NCBI RefSeq assembly: GCF_020054945.1
Contig: NZ_JAIHAU010000018.1
Coordinates: 1-40,568 of the forward strand
Origin: Mahella sp.
Lineage (GTDB): Bacteria; Bacillota; Clostridia; Mahellales; Mahellaceae
Direction of reading: 5' to 3'
DNA length: 40,568 nt
Shown: positions 32,097-40,540 of the stretch, in pieces
Layout: every line of letters starts with the position of its first letter
How positions within the stretch are numbered: position 1 is the stretch's first letter
The notes under the pieces: generated by a model
The model's database searches: none
What the model was told of the DNA's origin: nothing
What the model saw: the letters and a program-made list of their open reading frames with translations, nothing else
Position numbers and translations under genes: made by a program

Positions 32097-32996
32097 TCAG
32101 CCCATTTCATAATTTCCCAAATGGACGAGCCGGAAAAGACGTTCAAACTCATCCATTAGGTTTTTCAGGGTAGAGGAAATGTACTTGTCCTTGTGATAAA
32201 TGACCCGAAAGCTTCTTTCCATCGGAAAGTCTTCAATCGATAGTTGAACAACTCTGTTCTCATGTAGCAACAGAGATTTTGAGAGAATTGAAACTCCCTG
32301 CCCAGACGCCACGATGTTGATGATCGCATCAGAATCGTGGCAGACCCATTTTTTTACAATTGAAATGCCCCGTTTCTCCGTTAGATCAATCAAAAAATCC
32401 CTTGTACCGGAACCTTCCTCTCGCAGCACGCAGTCCATGTTTGCAAGATCAGCCAACTTGATAGACTTTCGAGAGGCAAAGGGATGCTTTTTTCCGCAGA
32501 TCAGAACCATTTCATCCACGTAGATTTCCTTTGAGATCACATCCTCCGAATGGACGTTCCCTTCAATCACAGCAACATCCAATGTTCCCTCAGAAATCTT
32601 CTGGATAATATCCTTAGAATTGTCGATATAGACGCGAATGCGGATCTTTGGATTTTCTTCCTCATATTTTGAAACCATATCCGCTAGAAAGAGACTCCCC
32701 ACGGTCATGGAAGCTCCGACATGGATCAGAAGCTGCTCGGAGGCATGGTACAAGTAATGTTCCATATCGTTAAAATTGGCAAGAATACGTCTCGCATATT
32801 GCAAAAATTCCTGCCCCACTTCCGTGATATACAGCTTGCGGGAAATTCTTTCAAACAGCTTTACATGATAGTCTTCCTCGATCTGCGAGATAGCATGGCT
32901 AACGGTCGGCTGTGCAATATACAGCTTTTTAGCGGCCGTCCCCATCCGACCGGTTTCCGCCACGGTAACGAAAATTTCAAGATCCCGGATAGTCAT
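32097..32996 (-). CDS. LysR-family transcriptional regulator
   Basis: A 299-residue regulator. Residues 1-65 are the winged helix-turn-helix (MTIRDLEIFVTVAETGRMGT, AAKKLYIAQPTVSHAISQIE, LFERISRKLYITEVGQEF). From ~90 the periplasmic-binding-like effector domain follows (LLIHVGASMTVGSLFLADMV, LDVAVIEG, VLREEGSGTRDFL, IVASGQGVSILSKSLL). It is divergent from asrA, the standard arrangement for a LysR activator with its target, and resembles the CysB/CysL/CbbR group that senses sulfur or carbon metabolites. The inducer is unknown; sulfite or a sulfide-related metabolite would make sense. The palindrome 15 bases upstream of its start is the likely binding site. Confidence 0.93.
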   Translation of the reverse strand: MTIRDLEIFVTVAETGRMGTAAKKLYIAQPTVSHAISQIEEDYHVKLFERISRKLYITEVGQEFLQYARRILANFNDMEHYLYHASEQLLIHVGASMTVGSLFLADMVSKYEEENPKIRIRVYIDNSKDIIQKISEGTLDVAVIEGNVHSEDVISKEIYVDEMVLICGKKHPFASRKSIKLADLANMDCVLREEGSGTRDFLIDLTEKRGISIVKKWVCHDSDAIINIVASGQGVSILSKSLLLHENRVVQLSIEDFPMERSFRVIYHKDKYISSTLKNLMDEFERLFRLVHLGNYEMG

Positions 32997-33010
32997 ACGC
33001 TTTCCTTCCC

Positions 33011-33026
33011 TTTATCTATAGATAAA
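33011..33026. promoter_or_regulatory. 16-bp palindrome, probable LysR recognition site
   Basis: TTTATCTATAGATAAA is a perfect palindrome of the T-N11-A type bound by LysR proteins. It lies between lysR and the asrA promoter, about 30 bases before the asrA -35, the usual place for activation plus autorepression. Confidence 0.6.
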
Positions 33027-33055
33027 AACCTATGAAAACATAATTATATTAGTAT

Positions 33056-33084
33056 TTTACAGCAAAAAAGTCAAGTGATACAAT
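33056..33084 (+). promoter_or_regulatory. Sigma-A promoter for the asr-hem operon
   Basis: TTTACA (33056-33061), 17 bases and TACAAT (33079-33084). The leader to the asrA start is about 63 bases. Confidence 0.7.
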
Positions 33085-33154
33085 ACTCCTAAGGAACCTT
33101 GATAATATATTAACAATATTCCCAGTTTATCTTATTGGAAAGGAAGCGGCTTTA

Positions 33155-34210
33155 TTGAAAAATACAAAAACCTATCGGCTCGAACTGGATGCCCTCGATG
33201 CGCTCTTCGAAAAGCTCGAAGAACGGTACGACATCTACGCTCCGGTCAGGGTCCCTGCCGGAGGGCGATACGCACAGCAGGATTCCGTCCTATATCGGCA
33301 GGTACATAGATATGACGAAATCGAGTTTCACGAACGGTCCACCTACCCGATGAAGGAGGTGCTCATGCCGATCACGCAGACCCTGTTTTACTTTACGGAA
33401 AATGAATACCGAGAAAGCAAGTGCCCTCAGAAGGACCTTTTGCTTTTCGGCAGGGTGTGCGACATTAACGCCATCAAAATCCAGGATCAGATTTACCTTC
33501 AGAATGGCGGTATAGAAGATCCCTTTTATAAAAGAGTCCGGAACAAGGTAAAATTCGCACTGATAGAGTGCAAAGAGCAGTTTGAGGGCTGTTTCTGCTG
33601 CAGTGTAGGGGCAAATGTGACGGACCTGCATTCTCTCGCTTTTTCCTGCGGAGATAACAGGGCTCACATTGAGCTCTTGGACGAGGCATTTGAAGGGTAC
33701 TTCGACCATGCCGAGCCGTCGGATTATCGAATTCAGTTCCCACAGGAGAACGAGCTTAAAGTGAAGTATCCCGTTATCGACAGCATTGATCTGGCAAATA
33801 AACTCAAGGATCATCCCATGTGGAAGGAATTCGACGACAGATGCATCGCCTGCGGCTCCTGTACGGTGGCCTGCAGTACCTGCACCTGCTTTGAGACTGT
33901 GGATCTCGTTTACACGCAGAACGCGCACGTCGGCGAGCGCAGAAGGACCTGTTCCTCTTGTATGGTGGATGGCTTCGACGAGATGGCTGGCGGTCAATGT
34001 TTCCGGAAAACGACCGCCGAAAAATACCGGTATAAGATTCTTCATAAGGTCTACGGTCATAACGCGCGGTTCCACACAGGCCCAATGTGTGTGGGATGCG
34101 GGCGGTGCTCTGCCAGGTGCCCAGAGCTGATCAGTTATCCGGCAACACTGAACAAACTGACAAAGGCGATTAAAGAAATCAAACGAGAGGAGGAAATGCA
34201 GCATGCTTAA
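33155..34210 (+). CDS. asrA: Anaerobic sulfite reductase subunit A (iron-sulfur)
   Basis: Electron-carrying subunit of the NADH-linked AsrABC complex that reduces sulfite to sulfide. The 351-residue protein has an N-terminal domain shared with hydrogenase/sulfite reductase beta subunits and two C-terminal 4Fe-4S motifs. These are CIACGSCTVACSTCTCFE (from residue ~230) and CVGCGRCSARCPE (from ~312). A further cysteine-rich stretch at CFCCSVGANVTDLHS is also typical. The start is TTG 33155, with AAGGAAG eight bases upstream and conserved sequence (MKNTKTYRLE) directly after it. It overlaps asrB by eight bases. It leads the sulfite reductase/siroheme operon behind a LysR-linked promoter. Confidence 0.94.
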   Translation: MKNTKTYRLELDALDALFEKLEERYDIYAPVRVPAGGRYAQQDSVLYRQVHRYDEIEFHERSTYPMKEVLMPITQTLFYFTENEYRESKCPQKDLLLFGRVCDINAIKIQDQIYLQNGGIEDPFYKRVRNKVKFALIECKEQFEGCFCCSVGANVTDLHSLAFSCGDNRAHIELLDEAFEGYFDHAEPSDYRIQFPQENELKVKYPVIDSIDLANKLKDHPMWKEFDDRCIACGSCTVACSTCTCFETVDLVYTQNAHVGERRRTCSSCMVDGFDEMAGGQCFRKTTAEKYRYKILHKVYGHNARFHTGPMCVGCGRCSARCPELISYPATLNKLTKAIKEIKREEEMQHA

Positions 34211-35003
34211 CAATCCGGTAAAACCATACCCACACAAAATTCTTGAGATCCTACCGCAGACGGAAACGGAATGGACCTTCCGCGTAGCAAATGATCTTCC
34301 GATCCAACATGGCCAGTTCATGCAAATCTCCCTCCCAAAGGTTGGGGAAGCACCGTTCTCCATCAGCGGATTCGGGGATGGCTATGTAGACTTCACCATC
34401 CGCAAAGTGGGAAAGGTGACTAATGAGCTGTTCAACCTGAAAAAAGGCGATTTCATCTTCCTGCGCGGCTGCTACGGCAATGGCTGGCCTGTGGAGCAGT
34501 TCGAGGGTAAAAACGTCGTCATCGTGGCCGGAGGTACCGGTGTTTCCCCGGTCAAAAGCCTGATCCATATGTTTTATGAGAATTCGGATTACGCCAAGGA
34601 AATCTATCTGATTCTCGGTTTCAAGAATTCTAGGAGCATCCTGTTTGCTGACGAGTTAGCCGAATGGAAAGCCGCGAAACATTTCCATGCTGTTTACACG
34701 CTAGATAACGAGGAGCGCGAAGGTTGGAACAAAGGGTTGGTCACCGATTTTTTGAAAACCGTTCCGTTTGATTCCTTCGGCGGGAATTATGCGTGTATCG
34801 TGGTGGGACCGCCCGTGATGATGAAATTCACCGGCCTTGGTCTTCTGGCTACTGGGGTCTCTGAGGACAAAATCTGGATGTCCTTCGAACGGAAAATGTC
34901 CTGTGCCATCGGAAAATGCGGCCATTGCCGGATCGACGAGACCTATGTGTGTCTGGACGGGCCGGTCTTTAATTATACGGTTGCCAAAAAACTCGTGGAT
35001 TAG
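34203..35003 (+). CDS. asrB: Anaerobic sulfite reductase subunit B (FAD, NADH-oxidising)
   Basis: Flavoprotein of 266 residues, ferredoxin-NADP reductase-like, that takes electrons from NADH. The FAD-binding barrel has QFMQISLPKVGEAPFSISG and FTIRKVGKVT. The nucleotide-binding part has VVIVAGGTGVSPVKSLI, YLILGFKNSRSILF and VVGPPVMMKF. The C-terminal cluster motif CAIGKCGHCRI...C is that of dihydroorotate dehydrogenase electron-transfer subunits and AsrB. Ribosome site GAGGAGG is nine bases before ATG 34203, inside asrA. The gene is followed by asrC after a 12-base gap. Confidence 0.94.
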   Translation: MLNNPVKPYPHKILEILPQTETEWTFRVANDLPIQHGQFMQISLPKVGEAPFSISGFGDGYVDFTIRKVGKVTNELFNLKKGDFIFLRGCYGNGWPVEQFEGKNVVIVAGGTGVSPVKSLIHMFYENSDYAKEIYLILGFKNSRSILFADELAEWKAAKHFHAVYTLDNEEREGWNKGLVTDFLKTVPFDSFGGNYACIVVGPPVMMKFTGLGLLATGVSEDKIWMSFERKMSCAIGKCGHCRIDETYVCLDGPVFNYTVAKKLVD

Positions 35004-35015
35004 GAGGATAAAATT

Positions 35016-36041
35016 GTGGTAGAAGATTGCAATGTCAAAGATCTACGGAATAACTGCTTCCGCCAATCGAAAGTCCCCGGCGAATTCATGCTCCAGCTCC
35101 GGGTCCCGGGCGCGGTCATAGATTCGAAATGGCTCGACGTTATCCAGCACGTCTGCCAAACATGGGGCAACGGTTCCTTTCACCTCGGGCTGCGACAGAC
35201 CCTGAACGCGCCGGGGATCAAGGCAAAGGATATTCCCGCCGTGAACGATTATATACAGCCCTACCTGCAGGCCATTGAGTGCGATTTGTGTGGTGTAGAG
35301 ATGGAGACGAAGAACGGCTACCCCTATATTGCCCCCCGAAACATTATGGCTTGCATCGGCAGCGTCCACTGCATCAAGGGCAACGTCAACACCCAAGCGC
35401 TCGCCCGGAAGCTGGAAAATATAATCTATCCAAATCCCTATCATATCAAGATTTCGGTGTCTGGTTGTCCGAACGACTGTGGCAAGGCGCATTTCCAGGA
35501 CTTCGGTATCATCGGCTGCACAAAGCCCATCTATGACATCGACCGATGTATCGGCTGTGGGGCATGCGTGCGCAAGTGCGAGAGCTCGGCGACCCGCGTG
35601 CTTTCCCTGAATGATAAGAACAAGGTGGAGAAAGACACCTGCTGCTGTGTGGGCTGCGGGGAGTGCGTCACTGCCTGCCCGACTGGTGCGTGGAGGCGTC
35701 CGAACAAGGACTTTTATAAGATCATCGTGGGTGGCCGGACCGGCAAGCAATACCCTCGGATGGGCAAGATGTTCGCCAACTGGCTGACAGAAGAAAGCGT
35801 GCTGGCAATTATGAAAAACTGGCCGAGGTTTTCCGAGTGGGTCCTGGGCGGGAAGCCCGTCTATATCCACGGTGGGCATCTGATCGACCGGGCTGGATAT
35901 CAGCGCTTCAAGGAATTTATGCTGGAGGGCGTAACACTGAACCCGGAGGCTTTCATTGCCGAGAATATCAACTGGACGGAAACGGAGTACCGCAGCAATA
36001 TCCACGTGAAGCCTCTCAGTAAACACCAAAGCGTCAAATAG
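35016..36041 (+). CDS. asrC: Anaerobic sulfite reductase subunit C (siroheme)
   Basis: Catalytic subunit, 341 residues, where sulfite is reduced at a siroheme coupled to a 4Fe-4S cluster. The cofactor motif is split as usual: CIGSVHC, then after ~35 residues SGCPNDCGKAHFQDFGIIGC. Two ferredoxin motifs are inserted next, CIGCGACVRKC and CVGCGECVTACP. The N-terminal half has FHLGLRQTLNAPGI. GTG 35016 is chosen because AGGAGG lies eight bases upstream. The protein needs siroheme, which the next four genes help to make, a strong sign that the operon is a functional unit. Confidence 0.95.
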   Translation: MVEDCNVKDLRNNCFRQSKVPGEFMLQLRVPGAVIDSKWLDVIQHVCQTWGNGSFHLGLRQTLNAPGIKAKDIPAVNDYIQPYLQAIECDLCGVEMETKNGYPYIAPRNIMACIGSVHCIKGNVNTQALARKLENIIYPNPYHIKISVSGCPNDCGKAHFQDFGIIGCTKPIYDIDRCIGCGACVRKCESSATRVLSLNDKNKVEKDTCCCVGCGECVTACPTGAWRRPNKDFYKIIVGGRTGKQYPRMGKMFANWLTEESVLAIMKNWPRFSEWVLGGKPVYIHGGHLIDRAGYQRFKEFMLEGVTLNPEAFIAENINWTETEYRSNIHVKPLSKHQSVK

Positions 36042-36112
36042 AAATGCTTATCTTGGTCTGGCAGGCCTCGGCGCTTTCGATCAATCTTAAAAATGCAAAG
36101 CAGGTGAAAAAA

Positions 36113-36787
36113 ATGGGATATTTCCCGCTTTTTATAAACCTTTCCGGTAAAGAGGTACTGGTTGCGGGTGGCGGAAAGGTAGCGGAACGCAAGGTGCGGA
36201 TTCTGCTGGAGTTTGACGCCGCCATCCGACTTGTCAGCCCCGAGACAATACACGCCCTCCGGGATCTCGCCGATTCGGGTGCGATCCGGTTGTTGCCGAG
36301 GAAATACCGTGCGGAGGACGTCGACACCGCAGCTCTTGTTATCGCGGCCACATGCGACAGGACTGTCAACCGGCAGATCCACGACGACGCCCTTCGAAAA
36401 TGCGTACCCGTCAACGTGGTGGATGACCCAGAGCTGTGTACGTTTTTCTTTCCCGCCGTGGTCCATCGAACCGATTTCGTCGTTGGGATCACGACCTCCG
36501 GCAGTTATCCCGCGCTCGCCAAATATGCCCGACAACAGATCGAAACGCTTTTCCCTGAACAATACGGAGAGATCACGAACGTTCTGAAAGAATACCGAAA
36601 AAAGATTTGGAAAGAAATACAAAGTCCTGCGCAACGCGCGGCAGTTCTCGAAGGGCTGATAGATACAGCAGCGCACGTGGCGAAAAATGACGAAATATTG
36701 GACCGCCGCATTCTTATTGAACAACTTGACAAAACCTGCGGAAAACTGACGCAGCAGATTTCCGAGCTAGGATGTGACACCCAGTGA
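36113..36787 (+). CDS. sirC: Precorrin-2 dehydrogenase / sirohydrochlorin ferrochelatase family protein
   Basis: Oxidises precorrin-2 to sirohydrochlorin with NAD and, in bifunctional members, inserts iron to give siroheme. The ~224-residue protein has the Rossmann start MGYFPLFINLSGKEVLVAGG with GKVAERKVRILLEF, then LVIAATCDRTVNRQI and CVPVNVVDDPELCTFFFPAV. The family's VVGITTSGSYPALAKYARQQIE follows, and a helical C-terminal part of ~75 residues, as in Met8p and the CysG N-terminal half. No separate ferrochelatase (sirB) is seen, so this protein may do both steps. ATG 36113 is taken from the family-wide start and a nearby AGGTG. The frame is open 23 codons further upstream. It overlaps hemA by four bases. 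Confidence 0.92.
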   Translation: MGYFPLFINLSGKEVLVAGGGKVAERKVRILLEFDAAIRLVSPETIHALRDLADSGAIRLLPRKYRAEDVDTAALVIAATCDRTVNRQIHDDALRKCVPVNVVDDPELCTFFFPAVVHRTDFVVGITTSGSYPALAKYARQQIETLFPEQYGEITNVLKEYRKKIWKEIQSPAQRAAVLEGLIDTAAHVAKNDEILDRRILIEQLDKTCGKLTQQISELGCDTQ

Positions 36788-38025
36788 ACATCTGTATGGC
36801 CGGCATCGATATCAGTAGCGCTGCAATCGGACTGCGCGAAGCATTTGCCTTTACCAGCACACAGGCCGTACAGGCTATGCATGTCATAGCGAAAATGCCA
36901 GGGGTAGAAGGTTGCGTGCTGGTTTCCACCTGCAACCGGACGGAACTCTGGCTGTGTATGGAAAGCGACGGGCGGGCTGACCCGGCAGAGTTGCTCTGCT
37001 CGCTGAAAGGCTTTGAGAAGAGCCGTCTTTCGAACGTGATGAAGGTGAGGAACGACACAGAAGCGGTCCGCCACCTTTTTGAGACAGCCTGCGGATTGCG
37101 TTCCCGGATATGGGGCGAGGACCAAATCGTCACCCAAATACGGGATGCTGCCGATCTGTCCGTGGCCGAAGGCACGGCGGGAAAAATGTTGGGAAAACTG
37201 TTTCAAACGGCCGTCACCTCCGCTAAAGCAATCAAAACCCAGATACGCTTTTCTGCCGGAAATTCTTCCGTGGCCGCGGCGGCCGTTGAAAAATGCCGGG
37301 AGATGTACGGCAGCCTACGAGGCCTGCACTGCCTCGTCGTCGGGAGCGGTAAGATGGGGCGTCTTGCGGCGCAGGCATTCGCGGAAACCGGCGCGAATGT
37401 CCTTATAACGCTCCGGCAATACAAATACGGGATTAGTGTGGTCCCTGACAACTGCGGCAGCCTTCCCTACAACGAACGATATACGGAAATCAGCAATGCC
37501 GACATTATCGTCAGCGCCACTTCGAGCCCGCATTATACCCTTCTGTATGCACCAATTCAAGAAGCCTGCGCCGCAAATCCAAAGGACAGAATTTTCATCG
37601 ATCTTGCCGTGCCGCGGGATATGGATGCTCAGATCGCGGAATTGTCAGGTTGTTACCTCCTAACCATTGACGACATCCCCTGTGATGTCCGGGCGGAGGA
37701 AAAAAAGGCGGCAGTAGAGACCCAATGCGGTGAAATCATCGACCATTATATCAAAGAGTTCAAAAGACATCTGGTTGCATGGTCCACATTGCCAGCTGTT
37801 CAAAAACTTGCTCATGAATTTGAAGTTTCCCTGTGCAAAGAGTTGGAAAAAGAACTTCGGCGAGTAAATGTTTCTTCAGAAGAGATGCAGACGGTCCTGG
37901 ACGTGGCGCGGAAGCTCTCCGAAGCAAAGGCCAGCAAAATGCTGTTCGCATTCCGGGACTGGATGGAAGAAAGCACCGTGGCGCGGGAAATGCGGCCGAG
38001 CGATGCGCCCCGGGCTATAGAATAA
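36784..38025 (+). CDS. hemA: Glutamyl-tRNA reductase
   Basis: First committed enzyme of the C5 tetrapyrrole route: reduces Glu-tRNA to glutamate 1-semialdehyde with NADPH. The 413-residue protein has the catalytic Cys50 in LVSTCNRTELW, the typical GEDQIVTQIRDA, the nucleotide-binding stretch CLVVGSGKMGRLAAQAF and IFIDLAVPRDMD. The N terminus (MNICMAGIDISSAAIGLREA) is somewhat divergent: the usual H and RE positions differ, as in HemA paralogs tied to sulfite or corrin operons. Start GTG 36784 overlaps the sirC stop (GTGA). A second, general hemA elsewhere in the genome is possible. Confidence 0.94.
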   Translation: MNICMAGIDISSAAIGLREAFAFTSTQAVQAMHVIAKMPGVEGCVLVSTCNRTELWLCMESDGRADPAELLCSLKGFEKSRLSNVMKVRNDTEAVRHLFETACGLRSRIWGEDQIVTQIRDAADLSVAEGTAGKMLGKLFQTAVTSAKAIKTQIRFSAGNSSVAAAAVEKCREMYGSLRGLHCLVVGSGKMGRLAAQAFAETGANVLITLRQYKYGISVVPDNCGSLPYNERYTEISNADIIVSATSSPHYTLLYAPIQEACAANPKDRIFIDLAVPRDMDAQIAELSGCYLLTIDDIPCDVRAEEKKAAVETQCGEIIDHYIKEFKRHLVAWSTLPAVQKLAHEFEVSLCKELEKELRRVNVSSEEMQTVLDVARKLSEAKASKMLFAFRDWMEESTVAREMRPSDAPRAIE

Positions 38026-38040
38026 ATGAGAGGATAGCTT

Positions 38041-38952
38041 ATGCGAAAGAAAAAAATCCGGATCGGTAGCCGCAAGAGCAAGCTTGCCGTGATTCAGGCT
38101 GAAATCGTGGCAGGTTTGCTTCGCCGCGCTCATCCGGAACTTGAAACGGAAATCGTCGCCATGGATACCACCGGTGACATCGTCCTCGACCAGCCGCTCG
38201 ATGCAGCGGGCGGCAAAGGGCTTTTCACCCTCGAACTGGAACACGCGCTACGGCGAGGAGAAATTGATCTTTCAGTGCACAGCCTAAAGGACATGCCTGC
38301 AGTCATTCCAGAAGACTTGCCGATTCTCGCCTATTCCAAGCGGGAAGATCCACTCGACGCGTTGGTTCTCCCCGCCGACGTTGCTTACGATGGGCTTGGC
38401 CGGCTTTCGGGTGAAAGGCCTGTAGGATGCTCGAGCTCCCGGAGGACATTGCAGCTGCTTGCCCTTTGCCCGGAGCTTTCGGTCGCGCCTATCCGCGGCA
38501 ATGTGCCGACGCGGATCAAAAAGCTGGACGAGGGCGGCTACAGCGCGCTGGTTCTCGCGGCGGCAGGGCTCAAAAGGCTAGGCCTCGCTAACAGAATATC
38601 AAGACTTTTTTCGGAGAAAGAGATTCTGCCGGCAGCCGGTCAGGGAATTCTCGCCGTGCAGGGCCGGAAGGATTTTGACGCAGACCTGCTAGCCTGTATC
38701 GACGACCCGGACAGCCGGACCGCCGCATTAGCCGAGCGGGCAGTGATTGCGGGAATTGGCTGCGGTTGCAGCTCGCCCGCAGCAGCATTTTGCCGCGTGT
38801 TGAGAAACGAGGTTCAGATTCGTGCGCTCTATATCGACCTAGAAACTGGGAAAATGACGTCGGATATTATTTCTGGCAGCAGAGAAGAAATTATAAAGCT
38901 TGCCGAAACACTCTCAGCCCGTCTTTTGAAGGAGGCAGAGCAGCATGGGTGA
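38041..38952 (+). CDS. hemC: Hydroxymethylbilane synthase (porphobilinogen deaminase)
   Basis: Joins four porphobilinogens into hydroxymethylbilane. The 303-residue protein has IRIGSRKSKLAVIQAEIV, the catalytic-Asp region GKGLFTLELEHALRRGEIDL, AVHSLKD-like SVHSLKDMP, and PIRGNVPTRIKKLDEG with LAAAGLKRLG and LPAAGQGILAVQ. The dipyrromethane cofactor Cys is most likely C243 in GCGCSSPAAAF, where relatives have GGCxxP. The substrate-loop VGTSSLRR reads VGCSSSRR here. ATG 38041 has AGAGGA seven bases upstream. It overlaps the next gene by eight bases. Confidence 0.95.
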   Translation: MRKKKIRIGSRKSKLAVIQAEIVAGLLRRAHPELETEIVAMDTTGDIVLDQPLDAAGGKGLFTLELEHALRRGEIDLSVHSLKDMPAVIPEDLPILAYSKREDPLDALVLPADVAYDGLGRLSGERPVGCSSSRRTLQLLALCPELSVAPIRGNVPTRIKKLDEGGYSALVLAAAGLKRLGLANRISRLFSEKEILPAAGQGILAVQGRKDFDADLLACIDDPDSRTAALAERAVIAGIGCGCSSPAAAFCRVLRNEVQIRALYIDLETGKMTSDIISGSREEIIKLAETLSARLLKEAEQHG

Positions 38953-40444
38953 GAAAACCGGAAAAGTATGGTTGGTCGGCGCCGGTCCTTCAGACGCCGG
39001 TCTGATGACCCTGCGCGGCCGCGAAGTTTTAAATAAGGCAGACGTGGTCATCTACGACCGGTTGCTCGGCGTCAGCATTCTCGCCATGATCCCGCCCGGC
39101 GCAAAAAAAATCGACGTGGGAAAAAGCCCGGACCAGCATCCCATCCCGCAGAAGGAGATCAACCGCATCCTTGTGCGGGAGGCACTGGCCGGGAATCGGG
39201 TCGTGCGGCTCAAGGGCGGCGATCCGTTTCTGTTCGGCCGGGGTGGTGAAGAACTGGACGCACTTTGGGAAAACGGAATTCCCTATGAGGTTGTCCCCGG
39301 TGTCTCTTCGGCAATATCCGTACCGGCTTATGCGGGCATTCCTGTGACTCATCGAGAATATAGCTCCTCCCTGCATATCTTTACCGGCCATTTCTCCAAA
39401 GACAATGAGATAAGCTTGGATTATGCCGCGTTGGCAAATCTTCGAGGTACGCTCATTTTTCTGATGGGAGTGGCCTCGGTAGAGCGTATCTGCTATGGGT
39501 TGCTGCGGGCCGGTATGCCGGGTGATACTCCAGCCGCCGCAGTCGAAAACGGCACAACCGCACGCCAGCGATGTGTCGTTGCCACTCTAGAAACACTCGC
39601 CGGGAAAATTGCGGAGCATGGGATCCATTCCCCGGCCGTGATCGTCATCGGTCAGACTGTCTCACTGGCAAACCGCCTATCATGGGTCTCAAACAGGCCG
39701 CTTTATGGTAAGCGGATCGTCGTCACGAGACCCCGCAACCAGAGTGATGATTTTTGCGAGAAGATCCGGAACCTTGGCGGTGAGACCATCGCATTCCCAT
39801 GCATCGAAACCGTCCCGTTTGAAGAGAACAAAATGGCAGAAACGATCCAACAGCTTGATAGCTTCGTATGGATCACCTTTTCAAGCGTCTTCGGAGTGGA
39901 TGTTTTCTTCGAAGCCCTGCGCCGTACCGGCAGGGATACCCGTGCGCTGGGATCTACCAAAATCGCCGCGATCGGCACCGCCACCGCGAAACGATTGGAG
40001 ATGCACGGTGTCCTGCCAGACCTGATCCCGCAGTGGTTTGACGGTGCGCATCTGGGAAAAGCCCTGGCGAAATCCGCAGAACCAGGCGATAACATTCTGA
40101 TCATCCGGGCGCGTGAAGGCTCCCGTGCACTGGAAGAGCAACTTTCTCGCGCTGGAATCCCATTTGAGGCGGTCCCGGTATACGAAACGCACTTCACAGC
40201 CCAGACGGAGTTCCCCGAAATCCGGAAAAGCATCGAGAACGGAGAATTCGACCTCATCGCTTTCACCAGCCCTTCTACGGTGAAAGGATTTGCGCAGGCA
40301 TTTCCGCATCTGAGTTTTTCACACTGCATCGCCGTATGCATCGGCCGTGAAACGGCCGCTGAGGCGGATAAATTCGGACTACGCGTTATTACATCCAAAG
40401 TCTCTACCGTAGACGGCATGCTGGAAACAATGATTAATCTATGA
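38945..40444 (+). CDS. cobA-hemD: Fused uroporphyrinogen-III methyltransferase / uroporphyrinogen-III synthase
   Basis: Bifunctional enzyme of 499 residues. Residues ~7-250 are the SAM-dependent methyltransferase that makes precorrin-2: VWLVGAGPSDAGLMTLRG, VVIYDRLL, VVRLKGGDPFLFGRGGEE, YEVVPGVSSAISVPAYAGIP, VTHR and LIFLMGV. From ~258 the HemD domain follows (GKRIVVTRPRNQSDDF, AFPCIETVPF, WITFSSVFGVDVFF, AIGTATAKRL, DLIAFTSPSTVKGF, CIGRETAAEA). It thus takes hydroxymethylbilane to precorrin-2, the substrate of SirC. This CobA-HemD fusion is common in Clostridia. ATG 38945 follows AAGGAGG inside hemC. It is the last gene of the operon seen; hemB and hemL are not in the window. Confidence 0.95.
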   Translation: MGEKTGKVWLVGAGPSDAGLMTLRGREVLNKADVVIYDRLLGVSILAMIPPGAKKIDVGKSPDQHPIPQKEINRILVREALAGNRVVRLKGGDPFLFGRGGEELDALWENGIPYEVVPGVSSAISVPAYAGIPVTHREYSSSLHIFTGHFSKDNEISLDYAALANLRGTLIFLMGVASVERICYGLLRAGMPGDTPAAAVENGTTARQRCVVATLETLAGKIAEHGIHSPAVIVIGQTVSLANRLSWVSNRPLYGKRIVVTRPRNQSDDFCEKIRNLGGETIAFPCIETVPFEENKMAETIQQLDSFVWITFSSVFGVDVFFEALRRTGRDTRALGSTKIAAIGTATAKRLEMHGVLPDLIPQWFDGAHLGKALAKSAEPGDNILIIRAREGSRALEEQLSRAGIPFEAVPVYETHFTAQTEFPEIRKSIENGEFDLIAFTSPSTVKGFAQAFPHLSFSHCIAVCIGRETAAEADKFGLRVITSKVSTVDGMLETMINL

Positions 40445-40511
40445 GCACAAAAAATGTACGCTATATCAGATAGGAGCATTCCTGTAATGCTTTGAAAGGC
40501 TAAAATGGGTT

Positions 40512-40540
40512 TTGACAAAAGAACCCCTGCCTGAGATAAT
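40512..40540 (+). promoter_or_regulatory. Sigma-A promoter pointing out of the window
   Basis: TTGACA (40512-40517), 17 bases and GATAAT (40535-40540). It lies ~70 bases after the cobA-hemD stop and should drive a gene beyond the right edge, which suggests the asr-hem operon ends here. No clear terminator was seen between them. Confidence 0.6.

Noticed and set aside
33290-34363. Long leftward open frame (357 codons) opposite asrA
   Set aside because: It is the antisense shadow of asrA in GC-rich DNA. It has no ribosome site and no recognisable protein pattern.
35043-36029. Long leftward open frame (328 codons) opposite asrC
   Set aside because: Shadow of asrC, whose siroheme and ferredoxin motifs are unmistakable. 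The antisense frame shows no family features.
35900-36724. Leftward open frame opposite asrC and sirC
   Set aside because: It spans two well-supported genes on the other strand and lacks a ribosome site.
40471-40489. Small hairpin (AGCATT with AATGCT) after cobA-hemD as terminator
   Set aside because: The stem has only six weak pairs and is followed by three T, too little to call.
39703-40518. Leftward open frame (271 codons) opposite cobA-hemD
   Set aside because: Shadow of the HemD domain, with low-complexity Ser/Arg composition and no start signals.
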